Made by a program: the position numbers and the translations under genes. From positions 2,238,001 through 2,302,000 of the forward strand of contig NC_008700.1 in assembly GCF_000015245.1 (NCBI RefSeq): 64,000 nucleotides of DNA, written 5' to 3'. Of this stretch, positions 50,016 to 58,820 are shown piece after piece. The notes below the pieces were generated by a model, which was given only the letters and a program-made list of their open reading frames with translations, had not been told where the DNA came from and searched no databases. Position 1 is the first letter of the stretch, and every line of letters begins with the position of its first letter. This DNA comes from Shewanella amazonensis SB2B. Its GTDB lineage: Bacteria > Pseudomonadota > Gammaproteobacteria > Enterobacterales > Shewanellaceae.

Positions 50016-50636
50016 ATGAAATTCAAACCCTACCTGTTGGCGCTGCTCCCAGCGCTGGTGTTGCTTGGCTCGCCGGCTCAAGCAGCAAAACTTAAACCAC
50101 AAAATTTGAAACAACTTATCAGTGAATCCGAAAGCATTCTGTCCGGGCAGGTTCAATCTGTCACAGACGGAATTTCGAACCAGGGTGTTCCCTACACAGA
50201 GGTCACAATCAAGGTGAATAACGCGGCCAAAGGCCAGCATGAGAAAAACTCCATCTACACATTTCGTCAATTTGGATTAACCAAACCCAGGGCCAATGCA
50301 AACGGCACCAAGCTGCTGGCCGTATCGCCAGAGGGCTTTCCCCGCTGGAATGCCAATGAAACTGTCATTGTATTCATGCACAAAGCAGCAAAGCTGACTG
50401 GACTGCGTACCACTGCGGGTATGGCTAACGGTAAGTTCGTGGTTCAGGGCGGCAAAGTCAGCAACGAATTCAATAACTTTGGCGTGTTCAATGACATTGA
50501 ATTTGCTCAGGGCCTGTTGTCCGAGTCAGAAAACACCATGCTGAAAACGACCGGTGCCTTTAGTGCGACAGACTTTATGAGCCTGGTTGGAAAAGCGGTT
50601 TCAGAGCAATGGATCAGCAATGGGAAGATGAAATAA
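50016..50636 (+). CDS. Secreted accessory protein of the protease operon
   Basis: 206 aa. Signal peptide MKFKPYLLALLPALVLLGS ending AQA/AKL. The core (ESILSGQVQSVTDGISNQGVPY, VTIKVNNAAKGQ) has the pattern of small beta-rich exported domains that occur beside or within matrixin-like proteases. The stop overlaps the start of the metalloprotease (TAATG), so the two are co-translated. No catalytic motif. It might be a chaperone, inhibitor or cofactor of the protease; this is inference. Confidence 0.75.
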   Translation: MKFKPYLLALLPALVLLGSPAQAAKLKPQNLKQLISESESILSGQVQSVTDGISNQGVPYTEVTIKVNNAAKGQHEKNSIYTFRQFGLTKPRANANGTKLLAVSPEGFPRWNANETVIVFMHKAAKLTGLRTTAGMANGKFVVQGGKVSNEFNNFGVFNDIEFAQGLLSESENTMLKTTGAFSATDFMSLVGKAVSEQWISNGKMK

Positions 50637-53083
50637 TGAAACTCAATAAATTTACTGTTGCAATACTTGGCATGCTGAGTGCGGGCTCCGCACTGGCCGC
50701 TGGCCCACTGCTCACGTCGGATGACACCAATCCCAAGCCCTATGTCTGGGACACGTCAAAAGGGTCGATTCCCGTTTATGTCGATGGCGGCGCCGCGTTT
50801 ACCTACGATTACGATGGCAGCGTGTTTTTGTCTATCGATCGCGCCAGAGAGATTACCCAATTTGCCTTTGATCAGTGGAACAACGTAGAAACATCCACGT
50901 TCCGGGCTGATATTGCAGGCACAATTCAGGACAAAACCGGCATCGCCGATGTAACAGGTGCCAATGCCGCTGAAATCTATACCAAGCAAAATGGTTATGG
51001 CTTCTGGGTACTGTATGACACAGACGGCAGTATCCTCGAAGACTTTTTCGGGGTACCGAAAAGTGCCGTACTGGGTATCGCCTTCCCAGAAATTGCCGAT
51101 GAAAACAACGTGATTATCGAAGCCACCGCGGTACTTAACGGTTGGAACGTCTACGTTAACGATACCGAAGGCAACCAGGTAGCCGGTGTGTTTACCCATG
51201 AATTTGGCCATGCGATTAACCTGTCACACTCCCAGACCAATGGCCAATTGGGTTACATCAGCAACACCTTTGAGCCTCTCTACCCCGGCGTTGCCGGTTG
51301 CGGTGTAGAGCCGATACACGCCTATAACTGGCCGGATTGGTATGCCCCAACCAATCCTGCAGATCCCGAGATCATTGAAACCATGTTCCCCTTTATCAGC
51401 CACAACGGCGCTGGCGGAACAGCCCAAAGCACGGTCAATGTGCTGGATGACAAAGTCTCAATTTCCAATCTCTATCCAACCGATGCCTACAAAACCGGCT
51501 TTGGCGCAATCGAAGGCAAACTTCGTCTCAAGGATGGCCAGACCGAATACAGTGGCGTCAATATCATTGCCCGTAACCTCAGCGATCCGCTGATGGATGC
51601 GGTGTCCGCTCAGTCGGGTTATCTGACTCAGGGGAAGGTGGGCCCCGATGGCTATTTCAAAATCAACGGCCTGACTCCTGGACAAAGCTATGTGCTTTAC
51701 ACCGAAGAGATCCAGGTTGGCGGATATCCAACCCGTCAGATGCCCATCGTCTCGGTGGCCGAATACTGGAATGAGAATGAGGGAAGCGATCCAGTCACTG
51801 ATAATCAGTGTGATTTCACCCCGATTGTTGCCGAAGCCGGCAAAACCAAGCAGGCCGATCTCACCTTTAACGGCTATGACGACGGCATCAACTTCCGCCC
51901 CATCGTCAACGCATTCCTGACGGATCTTGCCAAAAATGGCCGCTCTTCCATGGGTACCATCATGGGGTATGGCTTTACCTGGAATGAGACCAAGGGCTTT
52001 GAAATGCTGCCCGATTATGTCACGGCTGAGACAGGTCGCATGAACCGCAACGGCAGCAAAATTCTTGTGAATGCAGATCAGGATCGCAACGGCGTCAGCG
52101 CCCCGGCAATCTGGTCTGATTCCAAAGGCGTGATGCCTCTGGGCGACTTCACCGGTAACAGCTGTGGCGGTGGCACGCAACATGGTACCGAAGCGGCTTC
52201 CGCGTGGGATATTGACGACGCCGGTAATACGGTTGTGGGCTTGGCTTACAAGGATGTCGACGGCAATGGCATGTGCTACGAGTACGACAAAGGCGAGCTG
52301 GTTCCTTTCATCTGGACACCGAAAGCTGGCATGCATGAGCTGGACACCCAGGATGTTGACTGGAACATCAACTCCTGGGTACGAGCCCATGCCATTTCAG
52401 GTAATGGCGAAGTGGCTCTGGGATCACTCGATGGCTGGGAAGCGGTCGCTTGGGTAAATGAAGGGAAAATGATCAACCTTTACCAAAAGGCCGGTGCAAC
52501 TGAAGCGAACGCCGCATCTTACGATGGCAAAACCATCGCTCTGGCGACTGAAGCAGGCAATGTACTGCTTTGGGATCACAGCAAACCCGACAGCAATGCC
52601 TTCACCGATATTGGTGGTCTGAAATGGTGTGAAGATGTGCCCTTTGTACTCTGGGGTCAGAATGCCTGCGACGAAATGGGTGCTGAATGGGTTCACAGTA
52701 TTTTTGGTGAATTCGCAGGTTTGATCCCATTCGATATGAGTGACAACGGCGATGTCATCATAGGTCGCGCAGGTGACTTCTGGGCGGGCTTTGTTGGCGC
52801 TATCTACATCAAAGAGCTCGGCTGGATGACGCTGGATAACTTCTTCGCCAAACAGGGCGTGATGGAAGCGCTCAACTCCTCAATGAATAACCCACTGTCC
52901 ATCAGCGCTTCTGGCAGCAAAATGGTGGGGGGTATCGCTGGTGCCATGATCTCATACCATGTTGATATGACAGAGGTTTATGTCTGTGAAAACGGTAACT
53001 CAATCAAGACAGGCTTCCCCAATGGTCTGATAAACAAAGTGAAATCCGGTGCTCAGTTCGGTCGCTGTGAACACTTGAATTAA
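50636..53083 (+). CDS. Secreted metzincin-like metalloprotease with a repeat C-terminus
   Basis: 815 aa from the ATG at 50636, overlapping the upstream stop; signal peptide ends SALA/AG. Residues 188-198 are HEFGHAINLSH, the zinc motif HExxHxxxxxH of metzincins (matrixin-like). The region after about 430 has repeats that state PAIWSDSKGVMPLGDF and PFIWTPKAGMHELD, like extracellular HAF-type repeats, perhaps a propeller. It has no obvious transport domain beyond the signal peptide. It probably acts outside the cell on proteins. A terminator follows. Confidence 0.85.
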   Translation: MKLNKFTVAILGMLSAGSALAAGPLLTSDDTNPKPYVWDTSKGSIPVYVDGGAAFTYDYDGSVFLSIDRAREITQFAFDQWNNVETSTFRADIAGTIQDKTGIADVTGANAAEIYTKQNGYGFWVLYDTDGSILEDFFGVPKSAVLGIAFPEIADENNVIIEATAVLNGWNVYVNDTEGNQVAGVFTHEFGHAINLSHSQTNGQLGYISNTFEPLYPGVAGCGVEPIHAYNWPDWYAPTNPADPEIIETMFPFISHNGAGGTAQSTVNVLDDKVSISNLYPTDAYKTGFGAIEGKLRLKDGQTEYSGVNIIARNLSDPLMDAVSAQSGYLTQGKVGPDGYFKINGLTPGQSYVLYTEEIQVGGYPTRQMPIVSVAEYWNENEGSDPVTDNQCDFTPIVAEAGKTKQADLTFNGYDDGINFRPIVNAFLTDLAKNGRSSMGTIMGYGFTWNETKGFEMLPDYVTAETGRMNRNGSKILVNADQDRNGVSAPAIWSDSKGVMPLGDFTGNSCGGGTQHGTEAASAWDIDDAGNTVVGLAYKDVDGNGMCYEYDKGELVPFIWTPKAGMHELDTQDVDWNINSWVRAHAISGNGEVALGSLDGWEAVAWVNEGKMINLYQKAGATEANAASYDGKTIALATEAGNVLLWDHSKPDSNAFTDIGGLKWCEDVPFVLWGQNACDEMGAEWVHSIFGEFAGLIPFDMSDNGDVIIGRAGDFWAGFVGAIYIKELGWMTLDNFFAKQGVMEALNSSMNNPLSISASGSKMVGGIAGAMISYHVDMTEVYVCENGNSIKTGFPNGLINKVKSGAQFGRCEHLN

Positions 53084-53093
53084 TAGCAGGTGT

Positions 53094-53124
53094 GGAGAGG
53101 CGCTAATGCAGGCGCTCTCCTTTT
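53094..53124 (+). terminator. Terminator after the metalloprotease gene
   Basis: GGAGAGGCGC pairs with GCGCTCTCC-type bases around a short loop and ends in TTTTC, 11 bp after the stop. The subtilisin gene therefore probably has its own promoter or is partly read through. Confidence 0.75.
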
Positions 53125-53144
53125 CACAAGACTTAAATCCAGAG

Positions 53145-53173
53145 GGCCATGTCAGTTGGCACTGAACATGGCC
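53145..53173 (+). promoter_or_regulatory. Long hairpin in the leader of the subtilisin gene
   Basis: Arms GGCCATGT-CAGT and ACTG-A-ACATGGCC give 12 bp with a 4-base loop and one bulged A, about 105 bp before the subtilisin ATG. No T run follows, so it is not a plain terminator. It may bind a regulator or stabilise the mRNA. Confidence 0.5.
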
Positions 53174-53277
53174 AGACATTTCAGGAAATCGCAGTGTCAG
53201 AGCAACAGCCGATGGAATTGACTACAAATGCGTTGCGCAACTGGCCTGCTATTTACCAACAACTTTCAGGAACACAA

Positions 53278-55101
53278 ATGAAAACAGTGAATAAAACCCT
53301 ATTAGCACTGGGTATTGGTATGGCCATGGCCGCCAATGCCGCCGATGACAGATACGTTATTCAGGTAGATGCCGGGCATAAAGGCGTGGTGAAGGCCCTC
53401 GCCAAACAACTGGGCGGTAAAATTCACGCCGAGGGCAATCGCTTTTTCTCAGCCACCTTCAGCGGCAAAGATCTTGCGACCGTAAAAGGGTTATTGAACA
53501 ACCCACACATTCAACTCATCGAAGAAGATGCCAAACGGGAACTGATGGGCTACAGCGACGATGTGGGCGATCCGCGCAATACACAAATCACCCCTTATGC
53601 AGTCTATCAATCTCAGGCTAATCAACTCACGCTCCAGGCAAACTCAGGCGTCAAAGTCTGTGTAATTGACTCAGGGCTCGATCGTTCAAACCCCGACTTC
53701 CTATGGCAAAACATCACGGGTGACAACGACCCCGGCACCGGCAATTGGGATCAAAATGGTGGCCCCCACGGCACCCACGTTGCCGGCACCATAGGTGCAG
53801 CCGATAACGGCTTTGGCGTGGTTGGCATGGCGCCGGGTGTCGACATGCACATCATCAAGGTATTTAACGCCAATGGCTGGGGCTATTCATCCGATCTTGC
53901 ACTTGCCACCGAGAAGTGTGCTGCAGCAGGGGCAAACATCATCAATATGAGTCTGGGTGGTGGACGTCCCAACAGTACAGAAGAGAATGCCTTCAAGGAG
54001 TTCACCAAAAATGGCGGCCTGGTGATTGCAGCAGCAGGTAACGACGGTAACAACGTCAGAACCTACCCGGCTGGCTATGAGTCAGTCATGATGATTGGCG
54101 CCAACAATGCCAATGATGCAATCGCGGACTTTTCCCAGTTTCCTGCCTGCACCATTATCTACTCAGGTAAGGGCAACAAGAATAATCAGCAGATTATTGA
54201 TACCACCTGCGTGGAAGTCACCGCAGGGGGCGTTGATACCCTGTCCACCTACCCTGCCGATATGGCGGTAGCGTCGGTATTAAACGCTGATGGTCAGGTA
54301 CTTGGCTCTACCGGAATGGGCTACGCTGAACAAGGCAATGTCACCGGCAGCGGCTATTACATGGGCCTTGGCAAGGCAATAGATTCAGGCGCCGACGGAA
54401 AGGTCTGCCTGATTGATAGAGGCGAAATATCTTTTAATGACAAAGTCATGAATTGCCAAGCCTCCGGTGGTATTGCTGCCGTTATCATCAATAACGTTGC
54501 GGGTATGCTGTATGGCACCTTGGGCGCCGACACCACAACCGGTATTCCGGCCGTTGGCGCCACACTGGAAGACCGCAGTGCTATCCTGGCTGCAACCTCA
54601 GTTGGCGTAGAGATCAGTAGCTCAGATTATGGCTTTATGAGCGGAACCTCCATGGCGACCCCAGCCGTGAGTGGTTTGGCAGCCTTATTGTGGTCGAACC
54701 ATCCAGAATGCAGTGGCAATGACATTCGCGCAGCGCTTAAAGCAACAGCCTTTGATGCCGGCGCCACCGGGAGGGATGACTACTTTGGTTATGGCATCGT
54801 CAAAGTGGCCGACGCCCATCAATACCTGTTGAGCAACCACTGCAGTGCCAAACCCATGGTAGACATCCAACTCACCACGGCTACGTACTCAGGCAAACGC
54901 GGAGAACAGGTTGAACTTAATTGGTCGGGCGCCTCAACCCGCAAGGTCAATGTGTTTCGTAATGGCGTGGTAATTACCGCCACTGCCAACGATGGTAACT
55001 TTGTTGATACGCTCAACAACCCTTATGGCATCTACACTTACCAAATCTGTGAAGATGGCACCGCGAACTGCTCTGACATTTCAAGCGTGACATTCAACTA
55101 A
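53278..55101 (+). CDS. Secreted subtilisin-like (S8) serine protease
   Basis: 607 aa from the ATG at 53278 with AGGA upstream; the frame opens 43 codons earlier without a signal peptide. Signal peptide ends AANA/AD; an I9 propeptide (about 22-100) is followed by the S8 catalytic domain with Asp131 (VIDSGLD), His164 (GPHGTHVAGT) and Ser458 (SGTSMATPAVSG). A PA-type domain is inserted (about 345-445, GKVCLIDRGEISFNDKV). After about 520 there is an Ig-like tail. Intact and likely active. It follows the metalloprotease, together forming an extracellular protein-degrading set. Confidence 0.95.
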   Translation: MKTVNKTLLALGIGMAMAANAADDRYVIQVDAGHKGVVKALAKQLGGKIHAEGNRFFSATFSGKDLATVKGLLNNPHIQLIEEDAKRELMGYSDDVGDPRNTQITPYAVYQSQANQLTLQANSGVKVCVIDSGLDRSNPDFLWQNITGDNDPGTGNWDQNGGPHGTHVAGTIGAADNGFGVVGMAPGVDMHIIKVFNANGWGYSSDLALATEKCAAAGANIINMSLGGGRPNSTEENAFKEFTKNGGLVIAAAGNDGNNVRTYPAGYESVMMIGANNANDAIADFSQFPACTIIYSGKGNKNNQQIIDTTCVEVTAGGVDTLSTYPADMAVASVLNADGQVLGSTGMGYAEQGNVTGSGYYMGLGKAIDSGADGKVCLIDRGEISFNDKVMNCQASGGIAAVIINNVAGMLYGTLGADTTTGIPAVGATLEDRSAILAATSVGVEISSSDYGFMSGTSMATPAVSGLAALLWSNHPECSGNDIRAALKATAFDAGATGRDDYFGYGIVKVADAHQYLLSNHCSAKPMVDIQLTTATYSGKRGEQVELNWSGASTRKVNVFRNGVVITATANDGNFVDTLNNPYGIYTYQICEDGTANCSDISSVTFN

Positions 55102-55118
55102 CTGCTAAGCCGTATTAA

Positions 55119-55144
55119 AAGAGCGCCTGAAGGCGCTCTTTTTG
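55119..55144 (+). terminator. Terminator after the subtilisin gene
   Basis: AGAGCGCC and GGCGCTCT with a short loop and TTTTTG, 18 bp after the stop. Confidence 0.88.
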
Positions 55145-55162
55145 TTAATGATACAACGTTAT

Positions 55163-55173
55163 GAATCGCCACT
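55163..55173. repeat. IS3-family left terminal inverted repeat
   Basis: GAATCGCCACT, exact inverse of the right end. Confidence 0.8.
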
Positions 55174-55224
55174 GATTTCCTAGACACCTTTGAGTTAGAT
55201 AGACTAGCGAAAAAAGAGGTGTCC

Positions 55225-55503
55225 ATGAGCCATAAACGTTACCCCGAACAATTCAAAATCGAAGCAGTTAAACAAGTCACTGTTGCCGGCCATTCTGTTG
55301 CTGACGTTGCTCAGCGTTTAGGTACTACCACCCACAGTCTTTATGCCTGGATTAAGCGCTATGGCCCTGATTCTGAGGAACACCTTCAGCAGTCTGCTGA
55401 GTCCGCCGAAATTCGACGACTACAAAAAGAGCTTAAGCGCGTTACTGAAGAACGTGACCTGTTAAAAAAAGCCGCGGCGTACTTCGCAAGCCACCCCGAG
55501 TAA
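55225..55503 (+). CDS. IS3-family transposase OrfA
   Basis: 92 aa from the ATG at 55225 (a GTG six bases earlier is also in frame). N-terminal helix-turn-helix (RYPEQFKIEAVKQVTV, ADVAQRLGTTTHSLYAWIKRYG) and a leucine-zipper coiled coil (IRRLQKELKRVTEERDLLKKAAAYF). The run A7 before GCC near codon 80 is a -1 frameshift site for making the OrfAB transposase. Confidence 0.93.
   Translation: MSHKRYPEQFKIEAVKQVTVAGHSVADVAQRLGTTTHSLYAWIKRYGPDSEEHLQQSAESAEIRRLQKELKRVTEERDLLKKAAAYFASHPE
55463..55471 (+). promoter_or_regulatory. Programmed -1 frameshift site
   Basis: A run of seven A followed by G (A AAA AAA G) at the end of OrfA. In the -1 frame the reading continues without a stop through RYAFIQEHHHSHSVRQL into OrfB. 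This is the standard arrangement for IS3-family transposase. Confidence 0.75.
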
Positions 55504-55541
55504 GATACGCCTTTATCCAAGAGCATCATCACAGCCACTCT

Positions 55542-56381
55542 GTGCGGCAACTGTGTCAGCTGTTTGATGTTCATCCGAGCGGGTATTACGCGTGGAGAAG
55601 TTGCGCCAAGTCGAAGCGACAACGCGATAATGAACGACTTACAGGCCAACTCAAACAATGTTGGCTTGAGTCTGGTGGCGTCTATGGATATCGCAAACTC
55701 CATCGAGATCTACGTGATCTTGGTGAGCAATGCGGTATTAATCGCGTATATCGCCTGATGCAGCGAGCAGGATTGCGAGCACAAGTTGGTTATCGCAAGC
55801 CTAGAGCTCGTAGTGGTGAGCCGCATGTTGTAACGCCAAATCGTTTAGAACGGCAATTTAACCCCTTAGCGCCAAACCAAGCGTGGGTGACGGATATTAC
55901 GTACATCAAAACGCATGAAGGTTGGCTCTATCTTGGCGCAGTGATGGACTTGTTCTCACGTCACATTATTGGTTGGTCAATGGGCAGTCGAATCACCAAA
56001 GAACTTGCGTTAGATGCCTTATTGATGGCGGTTTGGCGTCGTAAACCTGATGGAAATGTCCTGGTTCACTCAGATCAAGGAAGCCAATACACGAGCCATG
56101 ATTGGAATGAATTTCTAAGCGCTCATGGTTTGGAAGGTAGCATGAGCCGTCGGGGCAACTGCCATGATAACGCAGTAGCGGAGAGTTTCTTTCAACTGCT
56201 GAAACGTGAACGAATTAGGCGAAAAATCTATGCGACTAGGAACGAGGCAAAGATGGATGTGTTTAATTATATTGAGATGTTTTACAACCCGAAACGACAG
56301 CATAGTTCCAATGATGGGCTATCACCGTTAGAGTATGAGCGTAAGTATTTTAATGAGGCTAAAAGTCGTCTAGTGAAGTAG
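55542..56381 (+). CDS. IS3-family transposase OrfB (rve domain)
   Basis: 279 aa from a GTG at 55542, but normally made as an OrfAB fusion. The catalytic core is full: WVTDITYIKTHEG (first Asp), LVHSDQGSQYTSHDW (second Asp) and NCHDNAVAESFFQLLK (Glu). The N-terminal DUF-like helix region (YGYRKLHRDLRDLG) is present. No internal stop, so it can be active. Confidence 0.95.
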   Translation: MRQLCQLFDVHPSGYYAWRSCAKSKRQRDNERLTGQLKQCWLESGGVYGYRKLHRDLRDLGEQCGINRVYRLMQRAGLRAQVGYRKPRARSGEPHVVTPNRLERQFNPLAPNQAWVTDITYIKTHEGWLYLGAVMDLFSRHIIGWSMGSRITKELALDALLMAVWRRKPDGNVLVHSDQGSQYTSHDWNEFLSAHGLEGSMSRRGNCHDNAVAESFFQLLKRERIRRKIYATRNEAKMDVFNYIEMFYNPKRQHSSNDGLSPLEYERKYFNEAKSRLVK

Positions 56382-56390
56382 TGGCGATTC
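56380..56390. repeat. IS3-family right terminal inverted repeat
   Basis: AGTGGCGATTC, pairing with the left end at 55163-55173. Confidence 0.8.
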
Positions 56391-56489
56391 CCCCCCTCAA
56401 GTAATGCACCTCGGCCACAATCTGCCTTGGGTCAGAGAAAGGTCACGGTCACAAACCGCGATATGAGGAAGTGGAAAGCATAAAAATCA

Positions 56490-56520
56490 AAAAGCCCAAG
56501 CTATTTAAAAGCCTGGGCTT
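56490..56520 (-). terminator. Terminator after tRNA-Asp
   Basis: On the minus strand, AAGCCCAGGC pairs with GCTTGGGCTT around a 9-base loop, then TTTTTGATTTTT. It lies 10 bp after the tRNA 3' end. Confidence 0.85.
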
Positions 56521-56529
56521 GATGAATGT

Positions 56530-56606
56530 TGGCGGAGCGGACGGGACTCGAACCCGCGACCCCCGGCGTGACAGGCCGGTATTCTAACCAACTGAACTAC
56601 CGCTCC
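56530..56606 (-). tRNA. tRNA-Asp (GTC)
   Basis: 77 nt including the encoded CCA. Acceptor stem GGAGCGG pairs with CCGCTCC, the T arm has GGTTCGAGTCC, and the anticodon loop CCTGTCACG reads GTC. The gene lies beyond dnaQ and its downstream neighbour, the same relative order as aspV near dnaQ in E. coli. Confidence 0.98.
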
Positions 56607-56719
56607 CCAATTGATGCGCGCATCATACCCGCAACATTTTGTTTGGGTCAATGGCTTTATATTTGATAACAGAACGTTAGCTTAAATTTTAAACAGTCTT
56701 TTAGGTGCAGCGCACTCTG

Positions 56720-58039
56720 CTAATCATCAGGCAACGTCAGGTCGATATCATCCAGAGTTTCTTTCATGGATTTCGATGATTTGTCCTGATTGGCGGCATC
56801 CAGAGCCGCGGCTTCAAGGGCCTTTTTCAAGGCCTGACGCTTACGCCAGAAGATAATGGCAACTATGCCAAGCAGCAGCAACACCAGATTAACACCAATG
56901 AGGACCATCATGGCACTTTCTTTGGCTTTGGCCTCTTCAGCTGCTGCAATTGCTGCTTCGCGCTCTGCTATCTCCTCCGGACTGGGCGGTGGCGCAGGTG
57001 GTTCGATAAGGTTGAAAAATTTTTCCGGCAAACTCAGGACAATTTCGCGGCCGGTCACAGTGGTCGAGAACGCTTCCCCTTTGATGCGGTAACTACCGAA
57101 CTCATGGACTTCAGGAAGCACAAATTCATTCTGCCCTTCTGTCAGTCCGGAAAAGGTGATTGGTAACTGGAGTCCTGCCGGGCCAACCAATTCCAGTTCC
57201 AGGTGAGTTTCTGCCAGTTGCAATGCTTCAGCATCGATGCTGACGCTCATACGATAAGGTGATGTGAGCGGGTCGTCCGGCTCAATAAGCTGAAGATTGA
57301 TGGGATGCCTGGAGAGAATAACCGCCATCTCTTCTTCACGGTCGAATACATTGTTGCGGGCCTGAACGGTAAATTTGTAATGGCCCCAGGGTTGATTCAG
57401 GTTAATGGTGCCGGTAAAGATGCCGTCATCGGGTCGTTCATCCAGGCCTTCACCGTCATCTTTATAGCTGCCCACGGTCACTGTACCGGCCGCAAAGTTT
57501 TCATCCCCTGGCTGATGATCGCTCACAAAGCGGGCCACCCACTCTACCAGATAGTCCAAACCCGGCATTCTGAGCCGCTGTTCATCTCCCATGAGTCTGG
57601 CGGTAATTTTGATGCGCTCTCCCTGAAACAAGGGCTGGGGCAAAGGGTCTATTTCCACCGAGAGCTTACTTAACATGTGCAGCGTTGAGCCCTTGGACAC
57701 CTTGCCTACCAACTGCCAGGGACCGGGCTGGGGATTTTCGATGGAAATGATGTCACCCGTCACCCCATCGGTCCATTTAACCGTTTCTGGGTGTCTGGAG
57801 GCATACCATTTGCTGCCATCCGGCAACACGACCACCACGGGTGCACTGCCGTAGTCACGCTGAATAACCAGCGTCAGGCTCTCCACCATATGGTCGATGC
57901 GAAAACGATTTTTAAGCTCCCGCGCCTGCTCTTTGGGCACGACGCCAGCAAGCACGGGCATGGCCTGCAAACAGACCAGCGCAAACAACAATAACAGTTG
58001 CAAGGCTTTCAACAAGGTGATTATCCCCGCCAGAGGCAT
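56720..58039 (-). CDS. TIGR03503-family exported membrane protein
   Basis: 439 aa. Signal peptide (about 1-32, ending PVLAG/VV), a large periplasmic region with beta-rich domains (VVVLPDGSKWYASRHPETVKW and YKFTVQARNNVFDREEEM), one TM near the C-terminus (about 383-403) and a short cytoplasmic tail. It resembles the family I know as TIGR03503. Function unknown. The start overlaps the dnaQ stop by 19 bp, so it is in the dnaQ operon. Confidence 0.8.
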   Translation of the reverse strand: MPLAGIITLLKALQLLLLFALVCLQAMPVLAGVVPKEQARELKNRFRIDHMVESLTLVIQRDYGSAPVVVVLPDGSKWYASRHPETVKWTDGVTGDIISIENPQPGPWQLVGKVSKGSTLHMLSKLSVEIDPLPQPLFQGERIKITARLMGDEQRLRMPGLDYLVEWVARFVSDHQPGDENFAAGTVTVGSYKDDGEGLDERPDDGIFTGTINLNQPWGHYKFTVQARNNVFDREEEMAVILSRHPINLQLIEPDDPLTSPYRMSVSIDAEALQLAETHLELELVGPAGLQLPITFSGLTEGQNEFVLPEVHEFGSYRIKGEAFSTTVTGREIVLSLPEKFFNLIEPPAPPPSPEEIAEREAAIAAAEEAKAKESAMMVLIGVNLVLLLLGIVAIIFWRKRQALKKALEAAALDAANQDKSSKSMKETLDDIDLTLPDD

Positions 58040-58749
58040 TTGCCCGATTTGCCTACCAAATCAAGCCGTTTTTCATGATTACCCAGTTCATCGGCCGTGG
58101 CTCGGACAACTTTAAGGCTTGGGCGATTGGAATCCAGGCGAATGATCCCGCCCTGCTCCTGAGAGCCTTCATCGGCGTGCAAATTAAATTTGGTCTGGCC
58201 GCCTGTCATCACCAGATAGACATCGGCCAGGATCTCGGCGTCGAGCAAAGCGCCGTGGTAAGTACGGCGGGTATTGTCTATGCCATATCGTTTACAGAGC
58301 GCATCGAGGTTGTTTTTCTGCCCGGGGTGCAAAAACTTGGCAATGGCAAGGGAGTCAAGCACGGTGCAGATGTCTTCAACCTTGGGTCCCTGAGGCACCA
58401 ACATCGAAAACTCGTGGTTGATAAAGCTCATATCGAACGACGCATTATGCGCCACCAACTCGGCCCCGCGGATAAAATCCAGAAATCCGCCAACAATCTC
58501 ATGGAATCGGGGTTCACCGGCAACCCTGTCGTTGGTAATGCCGTGTACCGCAATGGCTTCTTCATCAATCGCCTGGCCGGGATTGATATATTGATGGAAG
58601 GTGCGTCCGGTTAAGCGACGGTTTACCACTTCCACACAGCCAATTTCAATGATCCTGTGCCCGAGGTACACCGCACCGGCGCCCTGATTCATACCTGTGG
58701 TTTCGGTATCGAGGATGATCTGCCTTTCGGCATTTGAAATGATATTCAT
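58021..58749 (-). CDS. dnaQ: DNA polymerase III epsilon subunit DnaQ
   Basis: 242 aa. The proofreading 3'-5' exonuclease of the replicative polymerase. DEDDh motifs: ILDTETTGMN (Exo I), VAHNASFDMSFINHEF (Exo II) and YHGALLDAEILADVYL (Exo III). The C-terminal segment that binds the alpha subunit is present. It is divergent from rnhA with a 71-bp gap, as in E. coli, and shares an operon with the TIGR03503 gene. Confidence 0.97.
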   Translation of the reverse strand: MNIISNAERQIILDTETTGMNQGAGAVYLGHRIIEIGCVEVVNRRLTGRTFHQYINPGQAIDEEAIAVHGITNDRVAGEPRFHEIVGGFLDFIRGAELVAHNASFDMSFINHEFSMLVPQGPKVEDICTVLDSLAIAKFLHPGQKNNLDALCKRYGIDNTRRTYHGALLDAEILADVYLVMTGGQTKFNLHADEGSQEQGGIIRLDSNRPSLKVVRATADELGNHEKRLDLVGKSGKCLWRG

Positions 58750-58820
58750 AGGTAATTCTGGCCTTTAGGAGGCAAAAAACGGTTATACTCGCCGGGAATT
58801 CTGACTATGGTAACAACTTG

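Larger units (their letters stand above)
55163..56390 (+). mobile_element. IS3-family insertion sequence, apparently intact
   Basis: About 1.2 kb. The ends carry GAATCGCCACT (left) and AGTGGCGATTC (right) as inverted repeats, continuing more weakly inward (CTAGAC on both sides). It carries orfA and orfB in the -1 relation. The DDE motif is complete. I see no clear target duplication (flanks differ), so the insertion may be old or rearranged. Exact end bases could be off by one or two. Confidence 0.88.

Noticed and set aside
45278..56530. Possible tRNA-Asp-targeted genomic island with an attachment-site repeat
   Set aside because: I looked for a copy of the tRNA 3' end to the left and found none, and there is no integrase gene.
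58075..58614. 179-codon plus-strand ORF inside dnaQ
   Set aside because: Antisense to dnaQ, which has all exonuclease motifs.
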